The notes under the pieces were generated by a model that was not told where the DNA came from, ran no database searches, and saw only the letters and a program-made list of their open reading frames with translations. Below, piece by piece: positions 1 through 8,073 of a stretch of DNA of 64,000 nt. How positions within the stretch are numbered: the first letter of the stretch is position 1; each line of letters opens with the position of its first letter. Both the position numbers and the translations under genes were made by a program. This stretch comes from Anoxynatronum sibiricum (lineage in GTDB: Bacteria > Bacillota > Clostridia > Peptostreptococcales > Tindalliaceae). Where the stretch lies: positions 124,001 to 188,000 of the forward strand of contig NZ_JBCITM010000004.1 in NCBI RefSeq assembly GCF_039414295.1. Reading direction: 5' to 3'.

Positions 1-2
1 TG

Positions 3-101
3 CCGGAATGGATAGATCGAATGAATCATAAAAACAATCATCACCAGACACAGCAGAGAGAAAGAAGCAGGGATGGGGAGTTATTCAGGGAAAGCAGGTG
101 A
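3..101 (+). CDS. Possible C-terminal tail of an upstream gene (partial)
   Basis: One forward frame is open from the window edge to a TGA at 99-101, encoding a charged, Gln/Arg-rich tail of about 32 residues with no recognisable motif. The stop lies inside the Shine-Dalgarno sequence of the kinase gene that begins at 108, as is common in tightly packed operons. Too little is visible to name a product, and the frame could be open by chance. Confidence 0.25.
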   Translation, partial: PEWIDRMNHKNNHHQTQQRERSRDGELFRESR

Positions 102-107
102 AATAAT

Positions 108-1607
108 ATGTATGTTGACATAAATCAATCCATCATTGAACATCTGCCCATGGGGTATGCCCGGCACCAAATAATTTGTGATGAAAAGGGACAGCCTGTG
201 GATTACCGTTTTCTCGAAGTCAATTCAGCTTATGAAACCATGACGGGGCTTCGGGCTGATGCTGTCATTGGCAAGCTGGAAAGCGACGTTTTTCCCAGAG
301 AATCCCGCAGACGCTTTGACTGGATTAAAACCTTTGGCCAGGTGGCACTGTTTGGGACAAATCACGAATTTACTGAATACTCTGTAGCTTTGGAGCGATG
401 GCATCACATGACTGTGTATTCACCGGCTCAAGGAGAGTTCATTACTCTCTTTCAGGATGTGACAGATGTTAAAAGGAATGAAAAATCGCTGGAAGAAGCG
501 CTGGCCTTCAACCGACAGATTATTCAGTATGTGAATGAAGGAATCATCGTTTACGATACAGAGCTGCGTTACCGGGTGTATAATCCGTATATGGAAGAAC
601 AGACCGCTGTTAGTGCCGGAGAGGTTTTGGGAAAGCATCCCTGGACGGTTTTTCCGGAAACGCTTGAAAATGGTGTGATGGCATATCTTCACCGCGCTTT
701 GGAAGGAGTTCGCAGCAGTGATGTGGAACTTCATTTTAAACATCATCAGACCGGCGAAGATATCTGGTCATATCAATCCTTCGGTCCCATGCTGGATGAA
801 TCAGGAAAACTGGCAGGTGTGATCGTCACCATACAGGATGTGACAGATAAAAAAAGAGCCATGGCTGAACTGGAAAAAGCAAAAAAAGAAGCAGAAGCTG
901 CCAATGTGGCCAAAAGTCAGTTTCTTGCCAATATGTCTCATGAAATCAGAACGCCCATGAATGGATTTATGGGAATGCTTCAATTACTTGAAACAACAGA
1001 TCTCAATGAAGAGCAGGAGGAACTGCTGGCGCTTACCAAAAGATCTTCAGAGGCATTGCTGGCGGTGTTAAATGATATCCTTGATTTCTCCCGTATTGAA
1101 GCCCATAAAGTCCAGCTGTCAAATAAACCCTTTCACGTGCGCCAACTGTTTTCTGATACGCTGGGACTCTTCCAGGGAACAGCATCAGAAAAGGGCCTGA
1201 TGTTGAAAAGTCATATCGACCCATTGATTCCGGAATATCTGGTGGGAGACGCTTTCAGGCTTCGTCAGATCACTGCCAATCTGGTGGGTAATGCCGTGAA
1301 GTTTACCACCAGCGGATCAGTCTGCCTGGAAGCTTCGGTGGAACCCGGTGAGAAGCAGCACAGTGTGAAGTTGAAAGTATCCATTACTGACACAGGTATT
1401 GGCATTCCACCGGATCAACTGGAAGCTATTTTCGAACGGTTTGTACAAACTGACAGCTCAGACAACCGGGTTTATGGCGGTACCGGATTGGGGCTGGCCA
1501 TATCCAAAGGACTGGTGGAGCTTATGGGAGGCAGCATCCAGGCTTCCAGTAAGATGGGAACCGGGAGCTGTGTTACTTTCAGCTGTTTGTTGGACACCAT
1601 TATATAA
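108..1607 (+). CDS. PAS-domain sensor histidine kinase (cytosolic)
   Basis: A 499-residue protein with two PAS-like sensor domains (about residues 8-125 and 130-250), a short coiled coil, a HisKA dimerisation domain whose phosphorylated His is His278 in the SHEIRTP motif, and a C-terminal HATPase_c domain. The ATPase shows an N-box around NLVGNAVKF and G-boxes DTGIGIP and GGTGLGLAIS. No membrane segment or signal peptide is visible, so it should sense a cytosolic ligand or redox state. The kinase core resembles hybrid kinases (short HisKA spacing, FERFVQ motif) but no receiver is attached, so it presumably signals to a separate response regulator. The start is ATG with AGGTGA six bases upstream. 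It may be cotranscribed with the gene ending at about 101. Confidence 0.93.
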   Translation: MYVDINQSIIEHLPMGYARHQIICDEKGQPVDYRFLEVNSAYETMTGLRADAVIGKLESDVFPRESRRRFDWIKTFGQVALFGTNHEFTEYSVALERWHHMTVYSPAQGEFITLFQDVTDVKRNEKSLEEALAFNRQIIQYVNEGIIVYDTELRYRVYNPYMEEQTAVSAGEVLGKHPWTVFPETLENGVMAYLHRALEGVRSSDVELHFKHHQTGEDIWSYQSFGPMLDESGKLAGVIVTIQDVTDKKRAMAELEKAKKEAEAANVAKSQFLANMSHEIRTPMNGFMGMLQLLETTDLNEEQEELLALTKRSSEALLAVLNDILDFSRIEAHKVQLSNKPFHVRQLFSDTLGLFQGTASEKGLMLKSHIDPLIPEYLVGDAFRLRQITANLVGNAVKFTTSGSVCLEASVEPGEKQHSVKLKVSITDTGIGIPPDQLEAIFERFVQTDSSDNRVYGGTGLGLAISKGLVELMGGSIQASSKMGTGSCVTFSCLLDTII

Positions 1608-1702
1608 GTGGTGAACTTGCAAGCTTTCATCATTCAGGCTGCCAGAATATTGGGAGTATCGCTTAAGTGATGGAAGCGTCACAGAACAGGGGAGGAAGCG
1701 GC

Positions 1703-2767
1703 TTGGGATATCCCGAAATCAGAGTTGATCGCAACAAAATTGAAACCAATACCCGGACAACTGTGGCACGGTGTCACCAGCAAGGAATTCAGGTGGCTGG
1801 GGTCACCAAGCTTTTTGGAGGCAACCCGGAGATTGCCGCCGCCTATGTGGCTGGAGGTGTCGACCTGCTGGCAGATTCCCGTATTGATAATCTGAAGCGC
1901 CTTTCCGGTTTTTCGCTTCCTAAAATGCTGCTCCGCATTCCCATGATCAGCGAAGCAGAAGCGGTTGTGCAAACAGCAGACATGGTGCTGATCTCTGAAC
2001 CGGAGACAGCCACAGCACTTTCAACCCAGGCGATGGCTCAAGATAAATTGATTCAGTTGATTTTGATGGTTGATGTAGGGGATTTGCGTGAAGGGCTCTA
2101 TGAAACGAAAGAAATACAGGAAGCAGCATCCATAATGGATGGGCTTCCTGGAATACAGCTGGCGGGTATTGGCACCAACCTCACCTGCTATGGCGGTGTA
2201 CGCCCCAGTCGGGAAAATCTGACACAACTGGTGAACATCAAAGCAACACTGGAAAAGCTGCTGAAAAGACACTTGCCTGTGTTGTCCGGTGGCAACGGCG
2301 GCACGTTAAGCCTGCTGGAAGCAGGCGAAATACCGGGTGAAATCAACCAGCTGAGATTGGGGTCATCCCTTGCAATGGGAATTGGGCTGAATGATGAGCC
2401 GATCCCAGGGTTACACCAGGACGCATTTCTTCTGCTGGCAGAAATTGTGGAACTGCGCCGCAAACCCTCAATCCCAAAAGGTGTCATAGGGTTGGATGCT
2501 TTTGGTAACAGGCCGGTATTTGAAGACCGGGGCAATCGCATGAGGGCCATTTGTGCGCTGGGTCGTCAGGATGTTCACCCCAACGAGATATGCCCCTTGC
2601 AAGAGGGTATTCAGATTCTGGGAGCCAGCAGCGATCATTTGATACTTGACGTGGAAGACTGCCCTGGATTTTTGCAGGTTGGCAGCCGTCTGGCATTCTT
2701 ACCAACATATGGCGGCTGTCTCAGCTTGATGACATCTCCATATGTTAAAAAAATCATAATGATGTGA
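1703..2767 (+). CDS. orr: Alanine/ornithine racemase family PLP-dependent enzyme, probable ornithine racemase
   Basis: A 354-residue fold-type III PLP enzyme. The cofactor-binding Lys is Lys36 in GVTKLFGG, followed by the family signature LADSRIDNL and later GGNGGT and LRLGSS segments. The family interconverts L- and D-amino acids; clostridial ornithine racemase (Orr) is the closest type I recognise and would supply D-ornithine for ornithine fermentation, although substrate cannot be proven from sequence. I chose the TTG at 1703 because AGGGGAGG lies seven bases upstream and the protein then begins like its family (short N-terminus before the first strand). The longer GTG start at 1667 has no ribosome binding site and would add 12 unrelated residues. 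No other ornithine-degradation gene lies nearby. A terminator follows. Confidence 0.82.
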   Translation: MGYPEIRVDRNKIETNTRTTVARCHQQGIQVAGVTKLFGGNPEIAAAYVAGGVDLLADSRIDNLKRLSGFSLPKMLLRIPMISEAEAVVQTADMVLISEPETATALSTQAMAQDKLIQLILMVDVGDLREGLYETKEIQEAASIMDGLPGIQLAGIGTNLTCYGGVRPSRENLTQLVNIKATLEKLLKRHLPVLSGGNGGTLSLLEAGEIPGEINQLRLGSSLAMGIGLNDEPIPGLHQDAFLLLAEIVELRRKPSIPKGVIGLDAFGNRPVFEDRGNRMRAICALGRQDVHPNEICPLQEGIQILGASSDHLILDVEDCPGFLQVGSRLAFLPTYGGCLSLMTSPYVKKIIMM

Positions 2768-2790
2768 TGCATCTTACTTGAACTCAAAAA

Positions 2791-2817
2791 TCCGCCCCCC
2801 AAAGGCGGGTTTTTTTA
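2791..2817 (+). terminator. Rho-independent terminator after the racemase gene
   Basis: A CCGCC/GGCGG stem (2792-2796 with 2804-2808), a seven-base CCCCAAA loop and a run of T from 2810. It lies 24 bases after the racemase stop. Confidence 0.85.
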
Positions 2818-2987
2818 CGCATATGTGTATGGAGCGCAAGTGGGTCATGAGTCAAAGGATAAACGTAATGATTGACTGAAACTAATCCATATCAGGGATT
2901 TCCTGTTGTGGTATCAATCTCAAAATCTGTTCGGAAAACGTTGGTACTTTGAATGATTTAACAGTTCACTTAGATTAAGATGAGGTT

Positions 2988-3015
2988 TAAATGGGTACAC
3001 GTATGGTGACTATAA
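2988..3015 (+). promoter_or_regulatory. Possible sigma-28 (SigD/FliA-type) promoter for the chemoreceptor gene
   Basis: TAAA at 2988-2991 and GACTATAA at 3008-3015 are 16 bases apart. The motility sigma factor consensus is TAAA-N15-GCCGATAA, and the second element matches 6 of 8. The assignment fits the downstream chemoreceptor. The rest of the 403-base gap 2768-3170 holds the terminator at 2791 and nothing else I recognise. A TTGACA at 3016-3021 has no -10 element at the right distance. Confidence 0.4.
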
Positions 3016-3170
3016 TTGACATAACAATCAATGTATTATTGGACAAAAATAAGAGGGAGGACAAGAAAAGATATTAACCGTATTGATGCAAGGCAGATGA
3101 TGCCCACGGGATCGATTTGACAGTGGGGATGAACAAAAATCGAAATCATGGCATGGAGGGGGAATGAATC

Positions 3171-4907
3171 TTGAAAAGAAGCATAAAAAATCAGATGGTG
3201 GCATTGGTATTACTGATCCTGTTACTGGCGGCTGTGAGTTTTAGCGCAGGATCATATTTTTTATCCAAAAACAGCAGTGAAGCGTTGGGACGGTCATTGC
3301 TTCAGGAAAAACTTGAAGGCAATATCAATGCATCGGTGGTCTACCAACAGCATTATCTGGGGAGACTTTCACTTACGGGAAATCAGCTGATGACTCAAGA
3401 AGGTATGCAGCTGGAAGGAAACAACTTTGTGGATACCCTTGAAAAAGATTTGGGCCTTGCCGCTACCATATTTGTCAGAGACGGTGAAGACTATAAACGC
3501 ATAGCCACCACCATCCGCAATGAGCAGGGGGAACGGGTGACCGGTACATATCTTGGAACCGAGAGTGCTGCCTATCAGCCTGTATCGGCAGGTCAGCGCT
3601 ATCTGGGAGAAGCTGGTATTCTGGGAAAAAATTATCTGACTGCCTATGAACCTATTACCGACACAAATGGACAAATCATTGGCATTCTCTTTCTGGGAGT
3701 TTCAGAGGATGAAGTTGCTTCCATGATCAATGTGTTTGTCACCAGAATGCTGTTGATCCTCCTGTCGGGAGCGGTCGTTATTCTTCTGGCGGCGGCGGTG
3801 CTCACGTTTATTTTTGCCGGCAGGCTGGCATCTCCCATTCGTCGTCTGGCAGAACATGCGGCGCTGGTGGGGGAACTGAATCTTACAGAAGAAGTGCCAA
3901 GAGATATTCTGCAGCGGCAAGATGAAATTGGTCAGCTGGCAGGTGCTTTTGATGCGGTCACCCGCCAGTTGCAAACAACTATGTCTGAAATTGGGGCGGC
4001 TACAAACCAGGTGGCCAATTCAGCCCAGTCACTAAAGGATACCAGCAACCAATCGGCAATGGCTTCAGAAGAAGTGGCCCGAACCATTGAAGAAATTGCC
4101 AACGGTGCAGCTGATCAGGCCCGCGACACAGAAGCGGGAGCCAACAACATCAACGAGCTGGGACAGCTCATAGAAACAGACCAGCAGCTGGTGAAGACGC
4201 TGAACACCACTGTGGAACAGGTTAATCAGCTGAAGAATGAAGGAATGACATCGCTGAAAGAGGTGGTGGATAAAACTGCTGAAAGCGGCAAGGCTGCTGC
4301 TGAGGTGACAGAAATTATTACTGATACCCATCAAAGTGCTCAAAAAATCCAGAATGCCAGCACCATGATTAAAAATATCGCAGAACAAACCAATTTACTG
4401 GCTTTGAACGCAGCCATTGAATCTGCCCGTGCTGGTGAGGCGGGTCGTGGATTTGCCGTGGTGGCAGATGAAATTCGAAAACTGGCAGAACAGTCCAATC
4501 AGTTTGCAGGCGAAATTGACACGGTGATTTCAGATTTAACTGGGCGAACTGCCCATGCAGTGACCACCATGGAAAAAGTGGGGTATATCGTTGGGGTACA
4601 GACCCAGCGTGTGGAAGAGACAGACCAGCGATTTCAGGGAATTGACCAGGCTATGCAGCAAATGGGCCAGGCACTGGCTGATCTTAACCAGTCCACCCGT
4701 CAAATGGAAGCTAAAAAAGATGAGATCATTGGTGTGATTGAAAATCTTTCGGCCATTTCTGAAGAGAATGCCGCCGGCACCCAGGAGGCTTCTGCATCTG
4801 TTGAAGAACAGACGGCAGCCATGGCTGAAATTGCTCAGTCAAGCAAAGTGTTGGCAGATCTGGCTGCAGCCATCGAGGCAGGGTTGAGTCAGTTCAAACT
4901 GAAGTAA
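3171..4907 (+). CDS. Methyl-accepting chemotaxis protein with extracytoplasmic Cache-type sensor
   Basis: A 578-residue chemoreceptor. A first membrane helix (residues 8-28) precedes an outside domain (about 30-185) resembling a single-Cache sensor, with FLGV near its end as in Cache domains. A second membrane helix (about 188-213) and a HAMP domain (about 214-268) follow, then a long coiled-coil signalling domain with the conserved hairpin tip around IAEQTNLLALNAAIESARAG. The start is TTG at 3171 with AGGGGG eight bases upstream; the nearby ATG at 3164 is out of frame. The C-terminal half closely resembles the receptor at 49607, so the two are paralogues. It presumably clusters with CheA/CheW at a pole and responds to a small extracellular ligand. 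Confidence 0.95.
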   Translation: MKRSIKNQMVALVLLILLLAAVSFSAGSYFLSKNSSEALGRSLLQEKLEGNINASVVYQQHYLGRLSLTGNQLMTQEGMQLEGNNFVDTLEKDLGLAATIFVRDGEDYKRIATTIRNEQGERVTGTYLGTESAAYQPVSAGQRYLGEAGILGKNYLTAYEPITDTNGQIIGILFLGVSEDEVASMINVFVTRMLLILLSGAVVILLAAAVLTFIFAGRLASPIRRLAEHAALVGELNLTEEVPRDILQRQDEIGQLAGAFDAVTRQLQTTMSEIGAATNQVANSAQSLKDTSNQSAMASEEVARTIEEIANGAADQARDTEAGANNINELGQLIETDQQLVKTLNTTVEQVNQLKNEGMTSLKEVVDKTAESGKAAAEVTEIITDTHQSAQKIQNASTMIKNIAEQTNLLALNAAIESARAGEAGRGFAVVADEIRKLAEQSNQFAGEIDTVISDLTGRTAHAVTTMEKVGYIVGVQTQRVEETDQRFQGIDQAMQQMGQALADLNQSTRQMEAKKDEIIGVIENLSAISEENAAGTQEASASVEEQTAAMAEIAQSSKVLADLAAAIEAGLSQFKLK

Positions 4908-4948
4908 CATCTCCGGTATCTCTTGAAATGAACAGAAAAAAATCATCG

Positions 4949-4990
4949 CCCGGTAAGGACTGTTGAATCAGCAGCCGTACCGGGTTTTTT
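4949..4990 (+). terminator. Rho-independent terminator after the chemoreceptor
   Basis: CCCGGTA (4949-4955) pairs with TACCGGG (4978-4984) across a 22-base loop and is followed by six T residues. Confidence 0.8.
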
Positions 4991-5107
4991 CATGTTCAAC
5001 GACGGTCGAATTTTTTTAATACAAATGGTATACTATGAAAATAATAGAAAAGCAGCTGCCATGACGGTCTATTGATTAATGAAACCACGATGTTATAGGA
5101 GGATATG

Positions 5108-5455
5108 ATGAAATCCATTGAATACCAGAAGCTCATTCGCGACAGAATTCCAGAAATCATTGAAGCTGCGGGTAAAAAAGCAGTGACAGAAATCCTTGGC
5201 CCTGGTGAGTATCTTGAAAAACTGCATGAAAAACTGGATGAGGAAGCAGCCGAATACCATGAAACACACAGCATTGATGAGTTGGTGGATCTGGTGGAGG
5301 TTATTTATGCCATTTTGGATTACCGGTGTGTTACCCGAACTGAGTTTGAAGAGCTGCGACTGATGAAGAACGAACGACGGGGCGCTTTTCAGAGACGTCT
5401 GCTGCTGAAAGCAGTATTGGAAGCAGATAAAGCAATTGAGGATGATCAGGCATGA
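5108..5455 (+). CDS. MazG-like all-alpha nucleoside triphosphate pyrophosphohydrolase (house-cleaning)
   Basis: A 115-residue all-helical protein beginning with the typical YQKLIRDRIPEII segment of the phosphoribosyl-ATP-pyrophosphohydrolase-like branch of the MazG superfamily. The acidic metal-binding helices are visible: LDEEAAEY followed about 13 residues later by DELVDLVEV. Members hydrolyse non-canonical NTPs to NMP and pyrophosphate in the cytosol. It is too short and too different to be HisE. The ATG at 5108 lies five bases from AGGAGG, whereas the ATG at 5105 is only two bases away and is less likely. It overlaps the next gene by four bases (ATGA), so the two are translationally coupled. 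Confidence 0.85.
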   Translation: MKSIEYQKLIRDRIPEIIEAAGKKAVTEILGPGEYLEKLHEKLDEEAAEYHETHSIDELVDLVEVIYAILDYRCVTRTEFEELRLMKNERRGAFQRRLLLKAVLEADKAIEDDQA

Positions 5456-5862
5456 AGAAGTCAATGATCCTCATTGGAATTATTATGTTGATTTCGGTTT
5501 TTCTCCATATGACAACAGAAGAGCAATCTGTTCAACTTGAGCTGTACCGTCAGGGAGAGGAAGGTAAAGCGGTTTCGATGGGACGCATTGAAGGTGAACG
5601 GGTCGATGAGTACCAGGCGTTTTATCGTGATCGCATGGCTGAAGGAAAACCTGAGGAAGAACCCGAAACCCTGCGGTATCCAGATGTGGCGGTTTACCTG
5701 ATTGATGGCAGCAGCGTTATTCACCATAGCAGCTTCTGGTTTTGGGAAAACGGCGAAGGGATGATGGCGTCTGTTGAAGCAAAACATCGGACAAAACCTT
5801 TAAATGCTGAAAAAGTGGAAGAAATCAGAAATATCCTTGATGTTGACCTGGAAGATCACTAA
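5452..5862 (+). CDS. Hypothetical membrane-anchored or secreted protein
   Basis: A 136-residue protein that I do not recognise. It begins with an MKKS basic end and a hydrophobic helix (about residues 4-20) that could be an uncleaved anchor or signal peptide; there is no lipobox Cys. The rest is acidic and hydrophilic, with a predicted beta-rich stretch around residues 75-105. It overlaps the pyrophosphohydrolase gene by four bases (ATGA), so the two are made together, but this gives little clue to its role. A terminator follows. Confidence 0.7.
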   Translation: MKKSMILIGIIMLISVFLHMTTEEQSVQLELYRQGEEGKAVSMGRIEGERVDEYQAFYRDRMAEGKPEEEPETLRYPDVAVYLIDGSSVIHHSSFWFWENGEGMMASVEAKHRTKPLNAEKVEEIRNILDVDLEDH

Positions 5863-5899
5863 GATGCGGACAGACAACGATCTTTATTCTCATTACTCG

Positions 5900-5928
5900 G
5901 AAAACGCCTTCGGCGTTTTCTTTTTTTT
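5900..5928 (+). terminator. Rho-independent terminator
   Basis: GAAAACGCC (5900-5908) pairs perfectly with GGCGTTTTC (5912-5920) around a TTC loop and is followed by eight T residues. Confidence 0.92.
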
Positions 5929-6072
5929 GAGACAAGGACAGCAAGAAGTTGAAATCCATTGACAAAAGAATGAAGAAATATCATTTGTCTCAAAAATCGG
6001 ACTCAAACAACAGGAGCCAGCCAGTCTATGACATCTTGGATTTTGCGATGGTAAGCATTTGAACATAAAGAT

Positions 6073-6099
6073 TAAAAGAACGTTCGAATGGCACGATAA
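6073..6099 (+). promoter_or_regulatory. Possible sigma-28 (SigD/FliA-type) promoter for the second chemoreceptor
   Basis: TAAA (6073-6076), a 15-base spacer and CACGATAA (6092-6099) match the motility promoter consensus TAAA-N15-GCCGATAA with two mismatches. It lies about 80 bases upstream of a chemoreceptor start. Apart from this and the terminator at 5900, I see nothing in the 318-base gap 5863-6180. Confidence 0.5.
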
Positions 6100-6180
6100 T
6101 TGCAAGAATATTCCAATCAATGAAGATTGTTTGCGAAAGTGACACGTGCAACAGAAACTCACATCTGAAGGAGGAAGACT

Positions 6181-7935
6181 ATGGGAGTCGGCATAAAAAT
6201 CAATCAACAAAGAGGATCGCTGAAAGGTCGGGTTTTTTGGCTGGTGACAGCGATACTGGTGTTGTTGAACACAGCTGTTGTCATGGCAGTGGTGGACACA
6301 TACAGACAGAATCTGTCAAAACAGCTCATGACAGAACAACTGGGAATACTTAGGGCAACGGCAGTTCAGATTGATGGCGATGCTTTTCAGGAGATGGTGC
6401 AGATGGCTTCGGCACAGCATTCCTATTACGAACCATTGCGTCTCTACCTGGAACAGGTAAAGACAGCCACAGGTCTCCAATATCTCTATACAGAAGCTTT
6501 TTTGACAGACGGTACTTTGGTATATGCTGTCGATGGTGGCGATCCTGCCAGTGATGATTTCAGCGCATTTGGAGATGAAGTGGAAGCCGATGAATTTGAA
6601 GATGCGCAGCGGGTATACAACGGCCAGGAAGTGATGATTGAGATTTACGAAACAGAGGAGTGGGGCGAGCTGGTGACCAGCAAAATACCGGTTTTCAATG
6701 AGGGCGGTCAGGTGGTGGGTGTGCTGGGCGGCGATTATCCCGCGTCTTTGGTGGGTGAAATGGTGGCGGGCATGCGTGTGCGGATGATTTTCATTATGTG
6801 CACCCTTTCTCTGCTGGGGATCGCCATTCTTATGCTGGGCACCTCAAAAATCATGTTAACACCATTGAAAGAGCTGGAAAATCAGGCGACATTCATTGGG
6901 AAAGGTGATTTTTCTGTTGATGTTAAACCTTATCTCCTGGAACGCAAAGATGAAATTGGAGCATTGGCGCGTGTATTGCAACAAACCATCAATGCTTTTC
7001 GTCAGTTGATTGCGGGAATTGTCACATCTTCTCAAAGAGTGGCTGCCGCTTCTGAACAGTTGACGGCCACCACAGGACAATCTGCTGAAGCCTCGCAGAA
7101 TGTGGCTGGATCCGCCACACAGGTAGCAGTGAGTGCTGACAGCCAAATGAAGTCCATACTGGCGGTTACACAGGAAATCAGCCACATCACCCAAGGAATG
7201 GAGCAGGTGGCACAGCATATTGATGGCATCGAATCATTAAGTCACTCTGTTAGAGGTGAATCTGAAAAAGGCCAGCAGGAAATGAATCGAGTAAGTCTTC
7301 AGATGCAGGAAATTCAAACCAGCCATCACCAGGTGAAGGGTGGTCTGATACAGATTACTGAGAGCAGCCGAAAGATGAACGAGATCATCAGAGTCATTCG
7401 AGGCATTGCTGAGCAAACCAATTTACTGGCACTGAATGCAGCCATTGAAGCAGCAAGGGCCGGCGAACAGGGAAAAGGATTTGCTGTGGTGGCAGATGAA
7501 GTGCGAAAGCTTGCAGAGGAATCACAGCAGGCCACTGAAGAAATCAATCAACTGATTATGGATAACGACACTAACATTTGCCGGGCCAATGAGGTCATGG
7601 AAACCGGAACCCTGCAGGTGGCTTCGGGTATGGAAGTGGTGCAGGATGCTGAAGCTGCCTTCAAATCCATTGTCACCTTGATTCAGCAAATGAATGAAGC
7701 CGTTGCAGAGGTGAATCAAGTCACTGGACAGGTAACTTCAGGGAGTTGCAACGTTTCACAGGCGGCGGAAATCATCCGCCGGTCTGCAGAAAGTGTGGCA
7801 TCTGAAGTGCAGAATGTTTCGGCAGCGGCACAGCAGCAGACAGCTTCCATGCAGGAAATTGCTTCCTCCAGCCATGAACTGGCGGTGCTTGCCCAGGAAC
7901 TTCAAACGGCTGTGGGACAGTTCAGGCTGCCTTAA
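6181..7935 (+). CDS. Methyl-accepting chemotaxis protein
   Basis: A 584-residue chemoreceptor with a strong GGAGG site eight bases before its ATG. The first membrane helix covers about residues 19-41 and is followed by an outside sensor (about 42-200), whose acidic mid-section and segment GGQVVGVLGGDYP suggest a PAS/Cache-like fold. A second membrane helix (about 202-222) leads to HAMP (about 224-278) and the cytoplasmic signalling coiled coil, with the hairpin tip IAEQTNLLALNAAIEAARAG. The sensor is unrelated to those of the other two receptors in this window, so it should detect a different ligand. A motility-type promoter is possible upstream (6073-6099). Confidence 0.94.
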   Translation: MGVGIKINQQRGSLKGRVFWLVTAILVLLNTAVVMAVVDTYRQNLSKQLMTEQLGILRATAVQIDGDAFQEMVQMASAQHSYYEPLRLYLEQVKTATGLQYLYTEAFLTDGTLVYAVDGGDPASDDFSAFGDEVEADEFEDAQRVYNGQEVMIEIYETEEWGELVTSKIPVFNEGGQVVGVLGGDYPASLVGEMVAGMRVRMIFIMCTLSLLGIAILMLGTSKIMLTPLKELENQATFIGKGDFSVDVKPYLLERKDEIGALARVLQQTINAFRQLIAGIVTSSQRVAAASEQLTATTGQSAEASQNVAGSATQVAVSADSQMKSILAVTQEISHITQGMEQVAQHIDGIESLSHSVRGESEKGQQEMNRVSLQMQEIQTSHHQVKGGLIQITESSRKMNEIIRVIRGIAEQTNLLALNAAIEAARAGEQGKGFAVVADEVRKLAEESQQATEEINQLIMDNDTNICRANEVMETGTLQVASGMEVVQDAEAAFKSIVTLIQQMNEAVAEVNQVTGQVTSGSCNVSQAAEIIRRSAESVASEVQNVSAAAQQQTASMQEIASSSHELAVLAQELQTAVGQFRLP

Positions 7936-7975
7936 ACACGATTAAACGGCTGTAATGTCAAGCTTAGAAAAAAAC

Positions 7976-8005
7976 TTGCAGAAAAGCCAGGTTATTTGAT
8001 AGAAT
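7976..8005 (+). promoter_or_regulatory. Sigma-A promoter for the cyclic-di-GMP gene pair
   Basis: TTGCAG (7976-7981), an 18-base spacer and TAGAAT (8000-8005) preceded by TGA, which makes an extended -10 element. It lies 69 bases upstream of the ATG at 8074. Confidence 0.6.
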
Positions 8006-8073
8006 AGTTTTGGTACGGCAGCGGACCTGCATGAAAGCATCTGGGTAAATGCCGGCTTCCAAAGGAGTCTCTA

